Shown: positions 1-14,127 of the stretch, one piece after another
Numbering within the stretch: the first letter of the stretch is position 1
How the letters are laid out: every line of letters starts with the position of its first letter
Source of the DNA: Cacajao melanocephalus
Lineage: Eukaryota > Chordata > Mammalia > Primates > Pitheciidae
Reading direction: 5' to 3'
NCBI GenBank assembly: GCA_963573385.1
Contig: CAUYLG010071650.1
Span: forward strand, 18,745 to 82,744
DNA length: 64,000 nt
Position numbers and translations under genes: made by a program
Notes under the pieces: generated by a model
The model's input: the letters and a program-made list of their open reading frames with translations, nothing else
Told to the model about the DNA's origin: nothing
The model's database searches: none

Positions 1-479
1 AGGTGTGAGCAGATCAGAATGAGTTTTGTATGACATGGGTAAGTTTAGACTTCATCTACTAAGCAGAGGCACATTTGCTTGTACATTACAGCATGAGGAG
101 AGCAGCTATCTTCAGCCTCACTCTCCTTGTTAAAAGATACGCAGATTCTTAAATAGGGCCACTATCTTCAGCTTTGTTAGGTAAATGTGGCTGACACTCA
201 TTTTGTATATCAGGCTTGGCTTTTTAAGTTTGAAGGGAGAATAGCATATCCTCTGAGTATGGGTATAAAATGATTTTGGTAGGTGAGTACTATATCTGAG
301 ACTTGTAAGGTTAGCTTTGTTGGAGTTTCTCTCAAGATTAGTGGTAGGTAATAGTCAAAAGCATTTCCCCTCAGTGTGGGCAATGCCTGCAGCAGATTTT
401 ATTTCAACCTATGCTTCAGTAGATGTGTTTGAACTGACATGGCTCTTTTTTATGTTCTCTCACCTTCATTTTTCATCAT
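1..479. other. Unassigned sequence
   Basis: I see no coding region, recognised repeat or RNA gene here. It is AT-leaning sequence without tandem structure. It may hold decayed L2, since L2 begins directly to its right, but I cannot align it. Confidence 0.4.
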
Positions 480-1180
480 TCATTTAGTGAACTGTAGTCA
501 CTGCCTATGTGCCAAACACTGAGAATCATACTGAAAATGATGCCCATTGAATAGAGAAGACAGATATAGAAATAAAATTAAAACGTGCTAGGAGCAGGGA
601 AGGAATATACACACAGGGTGTCATGGAGGCAGCAGAGAGAGATATTAGATGCAACCTGAAAAGGCAGAGTGATATCTGAGAAGGCTTTATAGGGGTAGTA
701 GGAGGTAAAATAGAAGGTAAAAGACCTGAGTTGAGAATTAGAGATGAGTAGAAACAGGCCTGGTGAAGAGGGAGAGGAAGGAGGCTGCTATTTCCAGAGA
801 GGATGTTGGAGATATTACACACAGGATCTGCAAGAGACAGGAGGGCAGGATATAGGTTGCAGAGATGAACCTGGTCAGATCACCAGCAGCCTTTGGTGCA
901 GGCCAAGGCACTAGGATTCCTTTCTGAACACAAACAGGAACCAATCTCAGGTTTTAAGCAGGTTGTAACATGATCAAATTTAGAAAGATAATTCTAACCA
1001 CAGTGAAGAGAATGAATTTGAAAGGAATTAAACCAAGGGCAGGGACATCATTTAGGAGACTGTTGGATAGTCCAGGTAAGAAATGGGTCTGAACCAGCAA
1101 AAGAATGAAGTCAATGTTTAGAAGGTAAAATAAGCAGACCTTGATTAAATATAGCGGATAAATATAGTAAATAAACTGAA
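480..1180 (-). repeat. L2 LINE fragment, antisense
   Basis: The segment reads as the reverse complement of the 3' part of LINE-2. It opens with the degenerate ATTCATT...TATGTGCCAAACACTG block that marks the L2 3' end. It later carries the antisense of the L2 reverse-transcriptase tail: TTTTAAGCAGG..ACATGATCA..TTTAGAAAGATAATTCTAACC, then AGGAGACTGTTGGATAGTCCAGG. L2 was active before the placental radiation, and the heavy divergence fits. The short open frames at about 526-944 on the minus strand are chance openings in L2. Confidence 0.8.
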
Positions 1181-2384
1181 ATGCATCTAGAAACTACCTG
1201 TTAAACACCAGGTGGTCTATTGGTTTGAGAAGTCACTTTTATGCTTAATAATTGTCCCACTAGCTCTAGTTTTCAGAGTTTTAAGCATTAAAAATATGTG
1301 CAGGAATGACAGCTTCCAAAATCTATTGAACTGTCCTCTTCTTCATGAACCTATAGATGTGAGTTGTTATGACTTATTTTTGACTACTGACTCCTCTTTT
1401 AGTTTGGGGGTTAAATTATAACATGGTAGGAGAGGATTAGCCGCCTTCTATACTGCTGCATCTTTTTCTCTAGTATTTTATTTCAGAGTTCCTGCTATTT
1501 TTCGTAAACAATCTAGATTTCAAATTACCCTTGTCAGGTTTTTGTACACGAAGTCTTAGCTTCTTAACAAAATTATTTTAAACAATAAATGTTTATCAAG
1601 TCTAGAGTATTAGTTGAAAAGAATAATATAAAAGATGAAAAGGATGTTATAAAGTTATAAGGAATGTTACAAACTTATAATGTTGTAAAATAAACATATG
1701 TGGTTATTATCTACTTATGAATTTGTTTTATAATCAAGATGAGCAATATAACCTGAAACATAATATTTTCATTTAAATTGTCATAGAGGTTCTGAGTCCC
1801 TTCTTTGCTCTTAATATATATAAATTGATCATACCAGTCATAGCAATGATTTATTTGATACTGGGTCATCAACTCCCTATTATAAAATTATTCATATGGG
1901 AAGATACTGACTCAAATTGCAAAGGCAAGGATCACGCTGTGATAAAAACAGACTGTTGACTATGTCCCATTGTGTGTTGTACAGTAAATGTGCTCTCCTA
2001 TTTGTTTTGTTATGGTTGTGTTTTGATCCCGAATGCTGCTATGTTTCTGATTTGTTTTTTCTTTATCTGAGAGCAACTGGTTCATTAAAATCCAACAACA
2101 ACATAAGGAAAAAAAACCTGCTAAGAATGAGTCTGAACAGGAGTAACCAAAAGTTACACATCCTACTGTAAAGTAAAGCACATCAAGGTGAAGCATTATA
2201 TTGTCACTTTACATTTTCTGGGGGTTGGCTAGAAACACATTTAAATTTTGTTCTAACTAGTGTATTCTGTCAGTTAAATATCTAAAGGGTTAGTTATTTA
2301 AGCCATTTTGGCAAAATGTAAAAACACATGACAGCAACAACAGTAAAAACATCTAACTGAAAGTCTCTATTCATGTTTTATTTT
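1181..2384. other. Unassigned AT-rich sequence
   Basis: AT-rich sequence with many short A/T runs, for example around 1560-1760. I recognise no repeat family, gene or RNA. The open frames at 1212-1421 and 1917-2196 have no recognisable domain, and two of them overlap on opposite strands, which argues against coding. Confidence 0.4.
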
Positions 2385-2985
2385 TGCGTAATGAATCATG
2401 CAAAACTTAGAAGCTTCAAACAACTCACATAGATTATCACACAATTTCTCTAGATCAAGGATCTAGGATGGCTCAACGATCTACCCAGGGCCTCAATTGG
2501 CCAGAATTAAGGTGTTGGCTAGGGCTGCATTCTCATCTGGATGCTTGACTGGGGAGAAATTAACTTCTGAGGTCATTCAGGTTGTTAGAAGAATTAATTC
2601 CCTTGTGGTTGCACGACTGAGGGTCCTGGATTTTTGCCGACTGTCAGCTGGAGGCTGGCTGAAGTTTTTGACATTTTTGTTTCTCCAACATGGCTGGCTA
2701 CATTATCAACCTTGTAAGGAGAGTTTCTTGCTTTTGGGAGGGTCCAGTTCCTCTTTTGAAGACTTACACCTGAATAAATCAACCCCTACATGCAGGATAA
2801 TCTCCCTTTTAATAAGTCAAAACCAACTGATTTATGACAGTAATTACATCAGCAATATTCCTACACCTTTGTCATACTGTTTTGGCTAGGAGTAAGTCAA
2901 GTCACAGGTTCCACCCAAAATCAAGGGAGGGCATGAACACCAGGGAGCAGGATTCAGAGGGGCCATCCTAGGATACATCCATCTG
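2385..2985 (-). repeat. Ancient LTR-type repeat (MLT1/MaLR-like), antisense
   Basis: The block resembles the reverse complement of an old MaLR-type LTR. Landmarks in order are AATTAAGGTGTTGGCTAGGGCTGC, CATTCAGGTTGTTAGAAGAATTAATTCCCTTGTGG, CTGTCAGCTGGAGGCTGGCTG, AGGATAATCTCCCTTTT and, near the end, CAAGTCACAGGTTCC. The order matches the family, but divergence is high and the subfamily is uncertain. The 130-residue plus-strand open frame at 2497-2889 lies wholly inside it and matches no protein I recognise, so I treat it as spurious. Confidence 0.55.
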
Positions 2986-3189
2986 GAGTTTTACTTTACA
3001 AGACACTTCTCTTGTTTTATCTTACAATGCATTAACGTTTAATTACAAAGTTACACGTTTCCTTTTAGAGTGAGGGAAGAGAATAGTTGGTTGGGGATGA
3101 ACCTATCAGTTGTGCCCAGGGACAATGCCATGGGCATTTCGTTTGGGCCCGCTGCCTCTGCCCAGGCTCTTTGTGCCAGACACTTTGGA

Positions 3190-3575
3190 CCATTTGCGTT
3201 TCCCCAAACACATCAGGTTTACATCATGACTTCCTATTGCCTGAGTGCTTATGCATGAACGTCTTCCCTTTCCTATTCTTATTCATTTTTCAAGACCTAG
3301 CGAAAATGACACGTTCTGTATTAGAACTTTGCTGACTTTCTCAGGCAGAGATAGCTATTACCATCTCTGTTTTCATAATCATTTGCAGAAGTCATTTTCA
3401 TATCAGCTTTTCTCTGAGGTTGAAGCTGTTTGTTTGTAGGCCTGATTCCCCGCTTCCTTTGTGTCAAGAATCAAGGCTTATTCTGTTCCTTATCTCCAAT
3501 CCTGTATTGCCAGCACAGGACTTGGTACAGAGCAGATACTCCATATATTAAATTTAAATGAGTGAAGAATGAGAA
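3190..3575 (+). repeat. L2 LINE 3' end, sense
   Basis: Sense-strand L2: a CTTCC..TTATTCATTTTTCAAGACC block (the L2 'catccttcaagacc' landmark) is followed by the L2 3'UTR, with CCAGCACAGGACTTGGTACAGAGCAGATACTC in place of the consensus cagcacagtgcctggcacatagtaggtgctc, and ends near AAATTTAAATGAGTGAA. It abuts a second L2 in the opposite orientation. Confidence 0.75.
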
Positions 3576-4135
3576 TGGACTGGAGTGATAACAAAATAAT
3601 TATAGGAAAAATAAGAGTAACAGGAAACAGGTAAACAACAATGTGAATAGTACACAGTGACAGAAATTTACAGGGTTTTATCAAAATTTGAGGATGAGAA
3701 TGCGAAGGAGAATAGTTGTGAATAAGACTAGAAAGGTTAGCTCATGAAGGCTCTTGAATTTGTCAGGCTAGAAAATGTGAACTTCATGAAGATCTGAATC
3801 CAGAGGGGAACAGATATAAAGCAAAGAATCCAAAATTGCATAATTTCAAATTGTGGAAAGCTCTGTAAAGAAAATGTTCCCTAAGCTGTAGCGGTAATTA
3901 GTAAGGGGCCCTGGTCTAGCAGCGGTCACTTGAATAAGTAACATTTGAGGTGAGACTTGAAGGTTGAGTAGGAATTACCAAGTTGAAATGTAAAGAATGG
4001 TATATGATTAGGTTAAAGATGAAGGTCAGAATCAGGTCTTGTGGAGCCTTTCACACTGTTATTGACATTTTGTTCTTGATCCTACAGTAATGAAAGGACA
4101 TTCAAGAAGTTTAAGCAAGGTAGACTTGGGGAAAG

Positions 4136-4179
<44 letters not shown>

Positions 4180-4636
4180 AGAGAGAAATAGTTTATCTTT
4201 TTATTTTTTTAAAAAGGGTCTCTGGAGAATAGATTAAAAGAGCATCAGAATGGACCCAGAGAGATGACTCTACTTAGGAGCTCATGTTAACGGTCCAAGG
4301 GGGTAAACTACAGTAACTTGATCTGTGGATGGCAGAGGAGGCTTGAGATAACTGGACAGATTCAAGATCATTTATGGAGTTGAGGTTGACTGGAATTGGC
4401 TATGGACTGTGGAGGAGAGTGGAATGTTTCTAGCTTCCAGAACTAGGTGAAGGGTGTTGCTCAGAAAGAACAAGGAAGTATGGATATGTTTGGAGAGTTT
4501 GGAGATGAAGGGAGGGTTTTGGTGGCAAAGGTCGAATGGCTTGCTATATACATGTGGGCTGTAAGCTCAGAGGAGAAGTCTGTGTGAGAGAAAATGACAT
4601 TTCCCACACATCAGTGGTAAACTGACTTGTGACAAG
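3576..4636 (-). repeat. L2 LINE, antisense (left part of a split copy)
   Basis: Antisense L2 covering 3'UTR to mid reverse transcriptase. Landmarks are CTCATGAAGGCTCTTGAATTTGTCAGGCTA (antisense of 'cctacaaggcc..'), AACATTTGAGGTGAGACTTGAAGGTTGAGTAGG, and CTCAGAGGAGAAGTCTGTG near the right end. An L1M copy follows at 4637, and L2 matching the next part of the consensus resumes at about 5933, so this is one L2 split by the L1M. Confidence 0.75.
4139..4176. repeat. (GA)n microsatellite
   Basis: About 18 uninterrupted GA units, followed by a slightly broken extension (GACTGAGAGAGAAA). It lies inside the antisense L2. A pure tract of this length is likely to be length-polymorphic. Confidence 0.95.
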
Positions 4637-5932
4637 GGTGCCAAGACCATTCAATGAGGGAAAGAACAGTCTCTTTAACACATCGTATTGGGACAAGTGG
4701 ATAATAACATGCAAATAAATTTAGTTGAACTCTTACCCACGTCATATACAAAAGTGAACTCAAAATGAAAATTTAAAAGACCTAAATTTAGAACCTGTAA
4801 TTTTAAAATGCTGGAAAGAAAACATAGGGGCAAATCTTCATGACCTTGAATTTGGCAGTGGTTTCTTATATATGACACCAAATATGCAAGTAACAACAAC
4901 AACAAAATGATAGTTTGAACTTTGTCGAAGTTAAAATCATGTATATTAAAAAACACTATCAAGAGAGTGAAAAGGCAGCCCATAGAATGGGAGAAAATAT
5001 TTGCAAATAATATATATAATAAGGGTCTAGTATCCAGAATGTATGAAGAACCCTTACAACTCAGCAACAAAAAGCCAACCCAATTTAAAAATGGGCAAAG
5101 GATTGAAAAAGACATTTTTTCCTAAAAAGATATACAAATGGTTAACAAACATATGAAAAGATGCTCAACATTATTAAGCCATTACGGCAGTGCAAATCAA
5201 AACGACAAGATACCAATTCACATCACTGGGCTGGCCATAATTTAAAAAGCAGAAAATAACAAGTGTTGGCAAGGATGTGAAGAAATTGGAACCTTCATAT
5301 ATTGCCTGTAGGAATGTACAATGGTGCAACCACTGTGGAGAACAATTTTGGCAGTTCCTCAGTATGTTAAACACAGAAATGCTATTGTAACTGAGCAATT
5401 CTACTGCTAGGTACATACCCTGAATAATTTAAAACAGGTATTCAAGCAAAAACTTGTACACTAATATTTGTAGCAGCATTATTCACAATAGTTAAAAGAT
5501 AAAAGCAACCCAAATGTCTATCAACAGATGATTGAATGAACAAAATGATATATCTATGCAATGAGATATTATCCAGTCATACAAAGGATAAGGTGATGAT
5601 ACCTGCTACAACATGATGAACCTTGAAAACATTCTACTAAGTGAAGAAGCAAGACACAAAAGGCTGTATCTTGTATTATTCCATTTAAGTTTTGGAATAT
5701 TCAGAATAGGCAATTCTACAGAGACAGAAAGCAGATTAGTGGTTAGTGGGGTGGGGGAAATAGGGAGTGACTGCTTAATGGGTATGTTTCTATGTGGGGT
5801 GACGACAAAATTTTGAAACTAGATATTGATGATGGTCCCACAACACTGTGAATGTACTCAATGCTGGTGAATAGTTTACTTTAAAATGGTAAATTTTGTG
5901 TGTATTTTACCGTAATTTAAAAAAGAGATAAT
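4637..5932 (+). repeat. L1M (L1MA/L1MB-type) 3' half: late ORF2 and 3'UTR
   Basis: A 5'-truncated, sense-orientation old L1. It begins in late ORF2 at the region encoding the segment after the reverse transcriptase (CCAAGACCATTCAATGAGGG). It runs through recognisable ORF2 landmarks such as GAATGGGAGAAAATATTTGC, AAGGGTCTAGTATCCAGAAT, AAAAATGGGCAAAGGATTG and GCAGCATTATTCACAATAG. The 3'UTR follows (AGATTAGTGGTTAGTGGGGTGGGGG, then ACTTTAAAATGGTAAATTTTGTG) and it ends in AATTTAAAAAAG. The reading frame is broken by stops and indels, so it is inactive. It lies within an L2 and is younger than it. Confidence 0.9.
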
Positions 5933-6480
5933 GAGATTCAGTTGCACCCAGATGTTGATGAAGGTCTTGCAATGGGGTCACCTAGGGAAACAGAATAGAA
6001 TAAGAAGAGGAGCTATGACCAGAGTTCAAGGAATTCGAACAATATAAAGACAGGTAGAGGAGAGTGCTACAGTACTGGACATTGAAAAGGGGCAGCTGGA
6101 GAAGTAAGAGAGAAAACAGGAAAATGTGGAGGTCATGGGCAACTACTGGATGTTTTGAAACAAAGTGGTGGGATCAAAGCTTCTTCTTAGGAAAATCAAT
6201 TCAGCAATTATGCACAAGGAAGACTGGAGGAAGATCTTTTTCTTAGGAAAATCAGTTTAGCAATCATGTGCAAGGAAGACTGGAGGAAAAATTATATGCA
6301 AGGAAGATTGGAAGACTGGAGTAGGGTGTGGCCCTTAAGGACTATTCCATGGAAAAGAGATTAGATTGGAGAAATGTCATGGAGGTAGAAAAATTTGGCA
6401 GCATGCCAAAGGTAGCTGGAGAGAGAGGAGGTCTTAAAGCTGGATGGGCTCTTACAGCTCAGAGGTTTGGTCACTGGAAG
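5933..6480 (-). repeat. L2 LINE, antisense (right part of a split copy)
   Basis: The antisense L2 resumes after the L1M tail. TAAGAAGAGGAGCTATGACCAGAGTTC and the following text correspond to the antisense of the L2 segment just upstream of the part at 3576-4636. An imperfect 56-bp tandem duplication lies inside it at 6184-6295. Confidence 0.6.
6184..6295. repeat. 56-bp tandem duplication (two copies plus a partial third)
   Basis: Copy 1 (6184-6239) and copy 2 (6240-6295) each begin TTCTTAGGAAAATCA and contain CAAGGAAGACTGGAGGAA. They differ at only a handful of positions. A partial third unit (TGCAAGGAAGATTGGAAGACTGG) follows at about 6297-6319. The duplication lies inside an old L2 but its copies are much closer to each other than L2 is to its consensus, so it arose after L2 insertion. 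Confidence 0.85.
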
Positions 6481-7623
<1,143 letters not shown>

Positions 7624-8090
7624 CCATGATTCTTTTACATTTTAGATTTAGTGTCAGTAGAGTGTGGTATAACTTGGTGTGGCAATGGGCTCTCTTCTTT
7701 TTCTAGATTATCTGTTCTCAAAGCTCTTCCTTGATACTATTCTTTGAGACATTTGATTCCTTTTGCTTTTGTCCTGAATGTATGAATTTTCACTTTGCCT
7801 TGGTATTTATCAAACTGATGTTTGGTTTGATGTATGTCTGTTGACATGAAAGCATAATTTGACTTTCAATATGGTTTTGGTATAATGGGTGCCTTCATCT
7901 CGTGGTTCACAATGATGTCATTAGCTAACTCAGGTTTCATCCTATGTAGCTATAGGCACTTATTTACTTGATCAATTCACTCAATTTATAATGTGGCTAG
8001 AAGTTCACAGTTTTTTATCTGAAGCCTGTGAAGCTTCAGATTTGTAATTTTTCAAGATTTTTTAAACATAAGAGTTTATATACCTTGTAT
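7624..8090. other. Unassigned sequence between Alus
   Basis: Non-repetitive sequence of average composition. I recognise no gene, RNA or repeat family. Confidence 0.4.
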
Positions 8091-8104
8091 AGCATGACAC
8101 TTTT

Positions 8105-8405
8105 TAAACATTTTTTTTTTTGAAACAGGATCTCCCTCTGTAGCCCAGGTTGGAGTACAGTGGCCCAAACACAGCTCACTGCAGCCTGGACCTTCTGGGC
8201 TTGAGTAATCCTTTCACCTCAGCCTCCCAAGTAGCTGGGATCACAGACATGTGCTACTATGCCTGGCTAATTTCTTGATTTTTGTCAGAGACAGGGTCTC
8301 ACTATTTTGCTAAGGCTGATCTCAAACTTCTGGGCTCAGGCAATCTTCTTGCCTCGGTCTCCCAAAGTGCAGGGATTCCAGGTGTGAACCACCATGCTCA
8401 GCCAG
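8105..8405 (-). mobile_element. Alu (old, AluJ-like), antisense
   Basis: Reverse-orientation Alu with many differences from AluS/Y: TTGAAACAGGATCTCCCTCTG, GGACCTTCTGGGCTTGAGTAATCC and TCTGGGCTCAGGCAATC, all AluJ-type states. Despite its age the target-site duplication is still readable, AGCATGACAC at 8091-8100 and AGCATGACAG at 8406-8415, each followed by T's. Confidence 0.93.
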
Positions 8406-8486
8406 CAGCATGACAGTTTTGATGGGGTCTGTGGAGCATCCTGTAAGCAGAAACATTAATTGTTCAGCAGCAAAACATAAGAATCA

Positions 8487-10024
<1,538 letters not shown>

Positions 10025-10278
10025 AAGCAATTGTGCACGAGAGTGAAGCACTCAAGCTCTGGAGCTGGGAGCCTTGGTGTGACTCTTGTTTCCACTGCTT
10101 ACTTCGATGAATTACTTACCTTCTCTGTGCCTCAGTTTCCTCATGGGTAAGAATACATAACAATAGCATATGCCTCGTCAGTTTATTATGGAAATAACGT
10201 GAATTAAAACATGTCAATTACTTAGAAGCCTGACACATAGTAAATGTGCTGTAATTGTCAGCTGTGATTATTATTAAC
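10025..10278 (+). repeat. MIR SINE, sense, near full length
   Basis: Follows the MIR consensus closely. The tRNA-derived head is AGCACTCAAGCTCTGGAGC. The core is TTACTTACCTTCTCTGTGCC then TCAGTTTCCTCATGGGTAAG, and the tail is GCCTGACACATAGTAAATGTGCTGTAATTGTC then TGATTATTATTA. This is one of the best-preserved old repeats in the window. Confidence 0.93.
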
Positions 10279-10938
10279 TAACCCTAAAATTCACCTTAGT
10301 AAAATGAGAATTTCTACAGCATGAACATTAACATTTCTGCATTCGGCTGCCCTGTGTGTATTACTATGGATAATACCATTTGTTTTATTGCCAAGTTAAA
10401 GTAAAAAAAAATAATAATAATAAAACTATCCATTTATTTTGAAAAGGCCTTTATTTAGACACAAGAGATTCCAGTCAGCCTTACAAACTTAGAAAGTGGA
10501 AATCCTTCTTCAACTGATGGAAAATGAGTCCAATTTCAAATCCCAAACCAGACTCCTGTTTTTGTTGCTATTCTTTTCCTAAAAGACAAAACCTAATGTT
10601 TTCTTAGTGTATATAAAACAAATTTTTAAATCCACATATAGCACAGTGTTTACCACCCACCCCTGCTCGTGGTAGGGAATATCACAAATTCTCTAAATTT
10701 CCCGAACATGAGATAAATGTCAGACCATTCTATAAATTGACTTTATGAAGCATTTCTGAGCAAAGCCTTCTGACATTCACACCAATGTTTCCATAGTAAC
10801 TAATGTGTTCAGAAGGGGAAGAGGAGGAGGAGATGAAAAACAAAGGAGACAGTCCAAATAACAGAGATGCATAAGGGAGAGTAGAAGGTTCGAGAAACTT
10901 TGAACCATCGCTTCTTGCAGGAGACAAGCATTCTCGTT
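10279..10938. other. Unassigned sequence
   Basis: No gene or repeat family recognised, apart from a short A-rich/(AAT)n stretch near 10403-10425. The 65-residue minus-strand frame at 10730-10927 has no recognisable domain. Confidence 0.4.
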
Positions 10939-11128
10939 CACGTGGGAGGCTTCCCCTGCTGACTGACTGACTCAGGGGGTGCTTACTGGAACAGCTCCCA
11001 AAGCGTGGCCAGCTGGTGCTCGATTACACTTGGACAATGACTCATGAATGCCAATTTGGATTATCCTCCTTTTATTGTAATCTTATTTTTTCCCCTCTGT
11101 TTTGAGGTGCCTTTGTTGCCATGGTAAC
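10939..11128. promoter_or_regulatory. Candidate cis-regulatory cluster: E-box, two AP-1 sites, RFX X-box
   Basis: Within 190 bases lie CACGTG (10939-10944), TGACTCA (10968-10974, at the end of a GACT run), a second TGACTCA (11038-11044), GGATTA near 11056, and the near-palindromic GTTGCCATGGTAAC (11115-11128), which fits the RFX-family X-box. The interval lacks recognisable repeats. Known: AP-1 binds TGACTCA and RFX factors bind paired GTTRCC half-sites. Inferred: the grouping suggests an enhancer. Motif matches alone are weak, and no binding or conservation data are visible here. Confidence 0.4.
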
Positions 11129-11567
11129 AATGAACTAATTTGTGCCTGCCGCTGAACTGTCAAAAAAAGTGCAGTATCAAGTCAATTTAGAGAATAGTTA
11201 GAAAGCAGGGTAGGGAAACACAGGTGCTAGCCATGATCACACTTGTTTGCAAACATTGAAGTCAAGAAAGCTAGTGTGCTGTTAAAATACAGGTTCCATT
11301 TTCAAATTGTATTAAATGGTGCCCTATCAGGTGCATTTAGAAGCAGGTTTCAATGATCAGTTATTCCCTTGTGATGGTCAGCAGCACAGCATCTTTTTCT
11401 CTTGAAAACTTCAACAAACCTACTTCTTTGAAAATGTATTGAATCTCCCCCGCTTGCTTGTTTGTAGGGTAGATCAGGTAAATGGCTAAAGGTGAGTTGG
11501 ATTTTTGGGGGAATCATATGGCGGTGGGTGTAGGAAGGCATCTGACTCAGAGAAGGACATTGGCACT

Positions 11568-12353
<786 letters not shown>

Positions 12354-12869
12354 GTATGCTTAGCCATCTCTGGTCCCAAGAGGTTTTCTAAGGCAGCCTA
12401 ATTTGATGCCTTTTTGCCGAGCAGAGGTGAACGGAGCCATCCCCCGACTGCTGGCTGAGCATTTCTGGCCTGCTGCATGTCACTGAGGGTCCCTTGTGGG
12501 TCTTTCTCTGTGTGAGAATTCAAGGACTTTAGATCTGATCACCATGTGGGTTCTGGCTGTGACAAGGCAAGCTACTGAGGCAGAGCAGGCCTTCACAGTC
12601 CTGGCTTGAACACCTGATGAGGCCTAACACACCCAGATCCTGGGTGAAAAGTCCTTCCTGAGAAGAAAAACTCTTGGCACTCACAATCCGTCTCTCTGTG
12701 AAAGTTAAGCTGTTCACTGGGTAAATTGTCTTTCCAACCAGATCATATATGTCTTAAGGTCCAACTTCATGCGTTCCAGCACTGTCTCGGGCACCCAGTC
12801 AATGCAATGAGAAACTGCAGCTCCTCCTTCTCTAAGCTGCTTCCTTAGTTGGTTTTAATTTTTCCCAAT
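12354..12869. other. Unassigned sequence
   Basis: No gene, RNA or recognised repeat. Composition is slightly GC-richer than the flanks. The 62-residue minus-strand frame at 12529-12717 shows no domain. Confidence 0.4.
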
Positions 12870-13065
12870 GATTTCACTCTTACCATACAGGTGCTGTGTT
12901 AAGCATGGTGTATTACATCACCCAAAGCTGACAACAACCCTGGCGGAAATCTTACTCTCATTTTGCCTATGTAGAAATGAAGATTCAGAAATTAGGCCTT
13001 GAGAGTTACATGGTGAATAAGTGGCAGAGCTGGGCTCTGAGCCCAGGTGTGGCTTCCTGACGCCC
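12870..13065 (-). repeat. MIR SINE, antisense
   Basis: Reverse MIR: GACAACAACCCTGGCGG, then TTACTCTCATTTTGCCTATGTAGAAATGAAG, AGAGTTACATGGTGAATAAGTGGCAGAGCTGGG and CTCTGAGCCCAGGTGTGGC. All correspond in order to the antisense of the MIR core and head. Confidence 0.88.
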
Positions 13066-13461
13066 CCCCACCCCAGTTTTCATTGCTGCTGTGCTTTGGA
13101 GTCAGAGGCATTGTGGGACGGAGGTCCGTGGCCTTTTTTCCTCCCAGTCTCCAGTAAATGCATCTCTCCTCTGAGCTCCGGCGTTGGCTCTTAATCCCAG
13201 TCATGCACAGGCCTGGAGGAGGGAAATGGGAACTTGGAGAGTGCCAAGGGGGCTCGACAGCAGGTGGAGAGCAGGGGGCGCCTTCGGTCCTGCAGGCACC
13301 CTGGCTTTCAGACATGTGTTATTTTAGGTAGAAATCTGACCTCTGTAAATGAGCACATCCCTAGCACTTTCTATTTTCTTGGGTTATTTTTCTCTATTTT
13401 CTTCTTTGGTAGGGAAAATTCTAAGATGACTTGCAAGATTCCCACCCCCTGGCATGCCTGT

Positions 13462-13828
13462 TCTGTTGCTATGGACTAAATATTTGTGACCCCCAAATTT
13501 ATATATTGAAGCTCTAATATGCAATATGATGGTGTTAGAAGGCGGAGTCGTTGGGAGGTAATTAGTCCACGAGGGTAAAGCCCTCGTGATGGGACTAGGG
13601 CCCTTAATAAGAAGAGACAGGAGAGAATCTCTCCCTCTGTCATGTGAGGATACAGTGACAAGAGGCCCCTCTGCAAAGCAACAAGAAGGCCCTCGACAGG
13701 AACCCAACTGGCTGGCCCTGAGGGAACCTTGATCCTGGACTTCCCAGCCTCCAGAACTGTGAGAAAGAAAGGTTTCTTTTTCCCCCAGTCAATGAAATTT
13801 GTTATAGCAGCCTGAACTGATTAAGACA
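13462..13828 (+). repeat. MaLR LTR (MST/MLT1-like), sense, nested in an older LTR
   Basis: About 367 bp, TTGCTATGGACTAAATATTTGTGACCCCC to GCAGCCTGAACTGATTAAGACA. It carries the family landmarks GAGGTAATTAGTCCACGAGGG, CCCTTAATAAGAAGAGACAGG, CTGTCATGTGAGGATACAG and CTTCCCAGCCTCCAGAACTG. A 5-bp duplication CCTGT lies at 13457-13461 and 13829-13833. It interrupts the older MLT1-type LTR exactly between consensus-adjacent segments. Confidence 0.9.
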
Positions 13829-13986
13829 CCTGTATAATCCCCTCCGCTGTGAATAGGTTGAGTTACCACTTCCATGATTAGGCTCCTCATCAGTAGATTT
13901 TGGATTGAACTAATTAAAAAGGAGATGATCTGGGTAGACCTGATTAAATCAGGTGAGTTTTAAAAGAGATTGGGAAAGCATGAGGC

Positions 13987-14127
13987 AAAAGAGCTAATGT
14001 GTGCCGGGCTTCACACCTAGGTGATGGGTTGATAGGTGCAGCAAACCACCATGGCACAAGTTTACCTATGTAACAAACCTGCACACCCTGAACGTGTACC
14101 CTGGAACATAAAAAAATAAAACATTGA
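13987..14127 (+). mobile_element. L1 3' end (primate L1PA/L1PB-type), short 5'-truncated copy
   Basis: About 140 bases of L1 3'UTR, sense. It begins near GAGCTAATGTGTGCCGGGC and continues GATGGGTTGATAGGTGCAGC, AAACCACCATGGCACAAGTTTACC, ATGTAACAAACCTGCACACC, TGAACGTGTACCCTGG, ending in an A-rich tail (CATAAAAAAATAAAAC). A likely target-site duplication is GAAAGCA, just before the element and just after the tail. It is nested in the MLT1-type LTR. Confidence 0.88.

Noticed and set aside
4675..5115. 146-residue minus-strand frame
   Set aside because: It is the antisense strand of L1M ORF2, where A-rich coding sequence gives few stops on the other strand.
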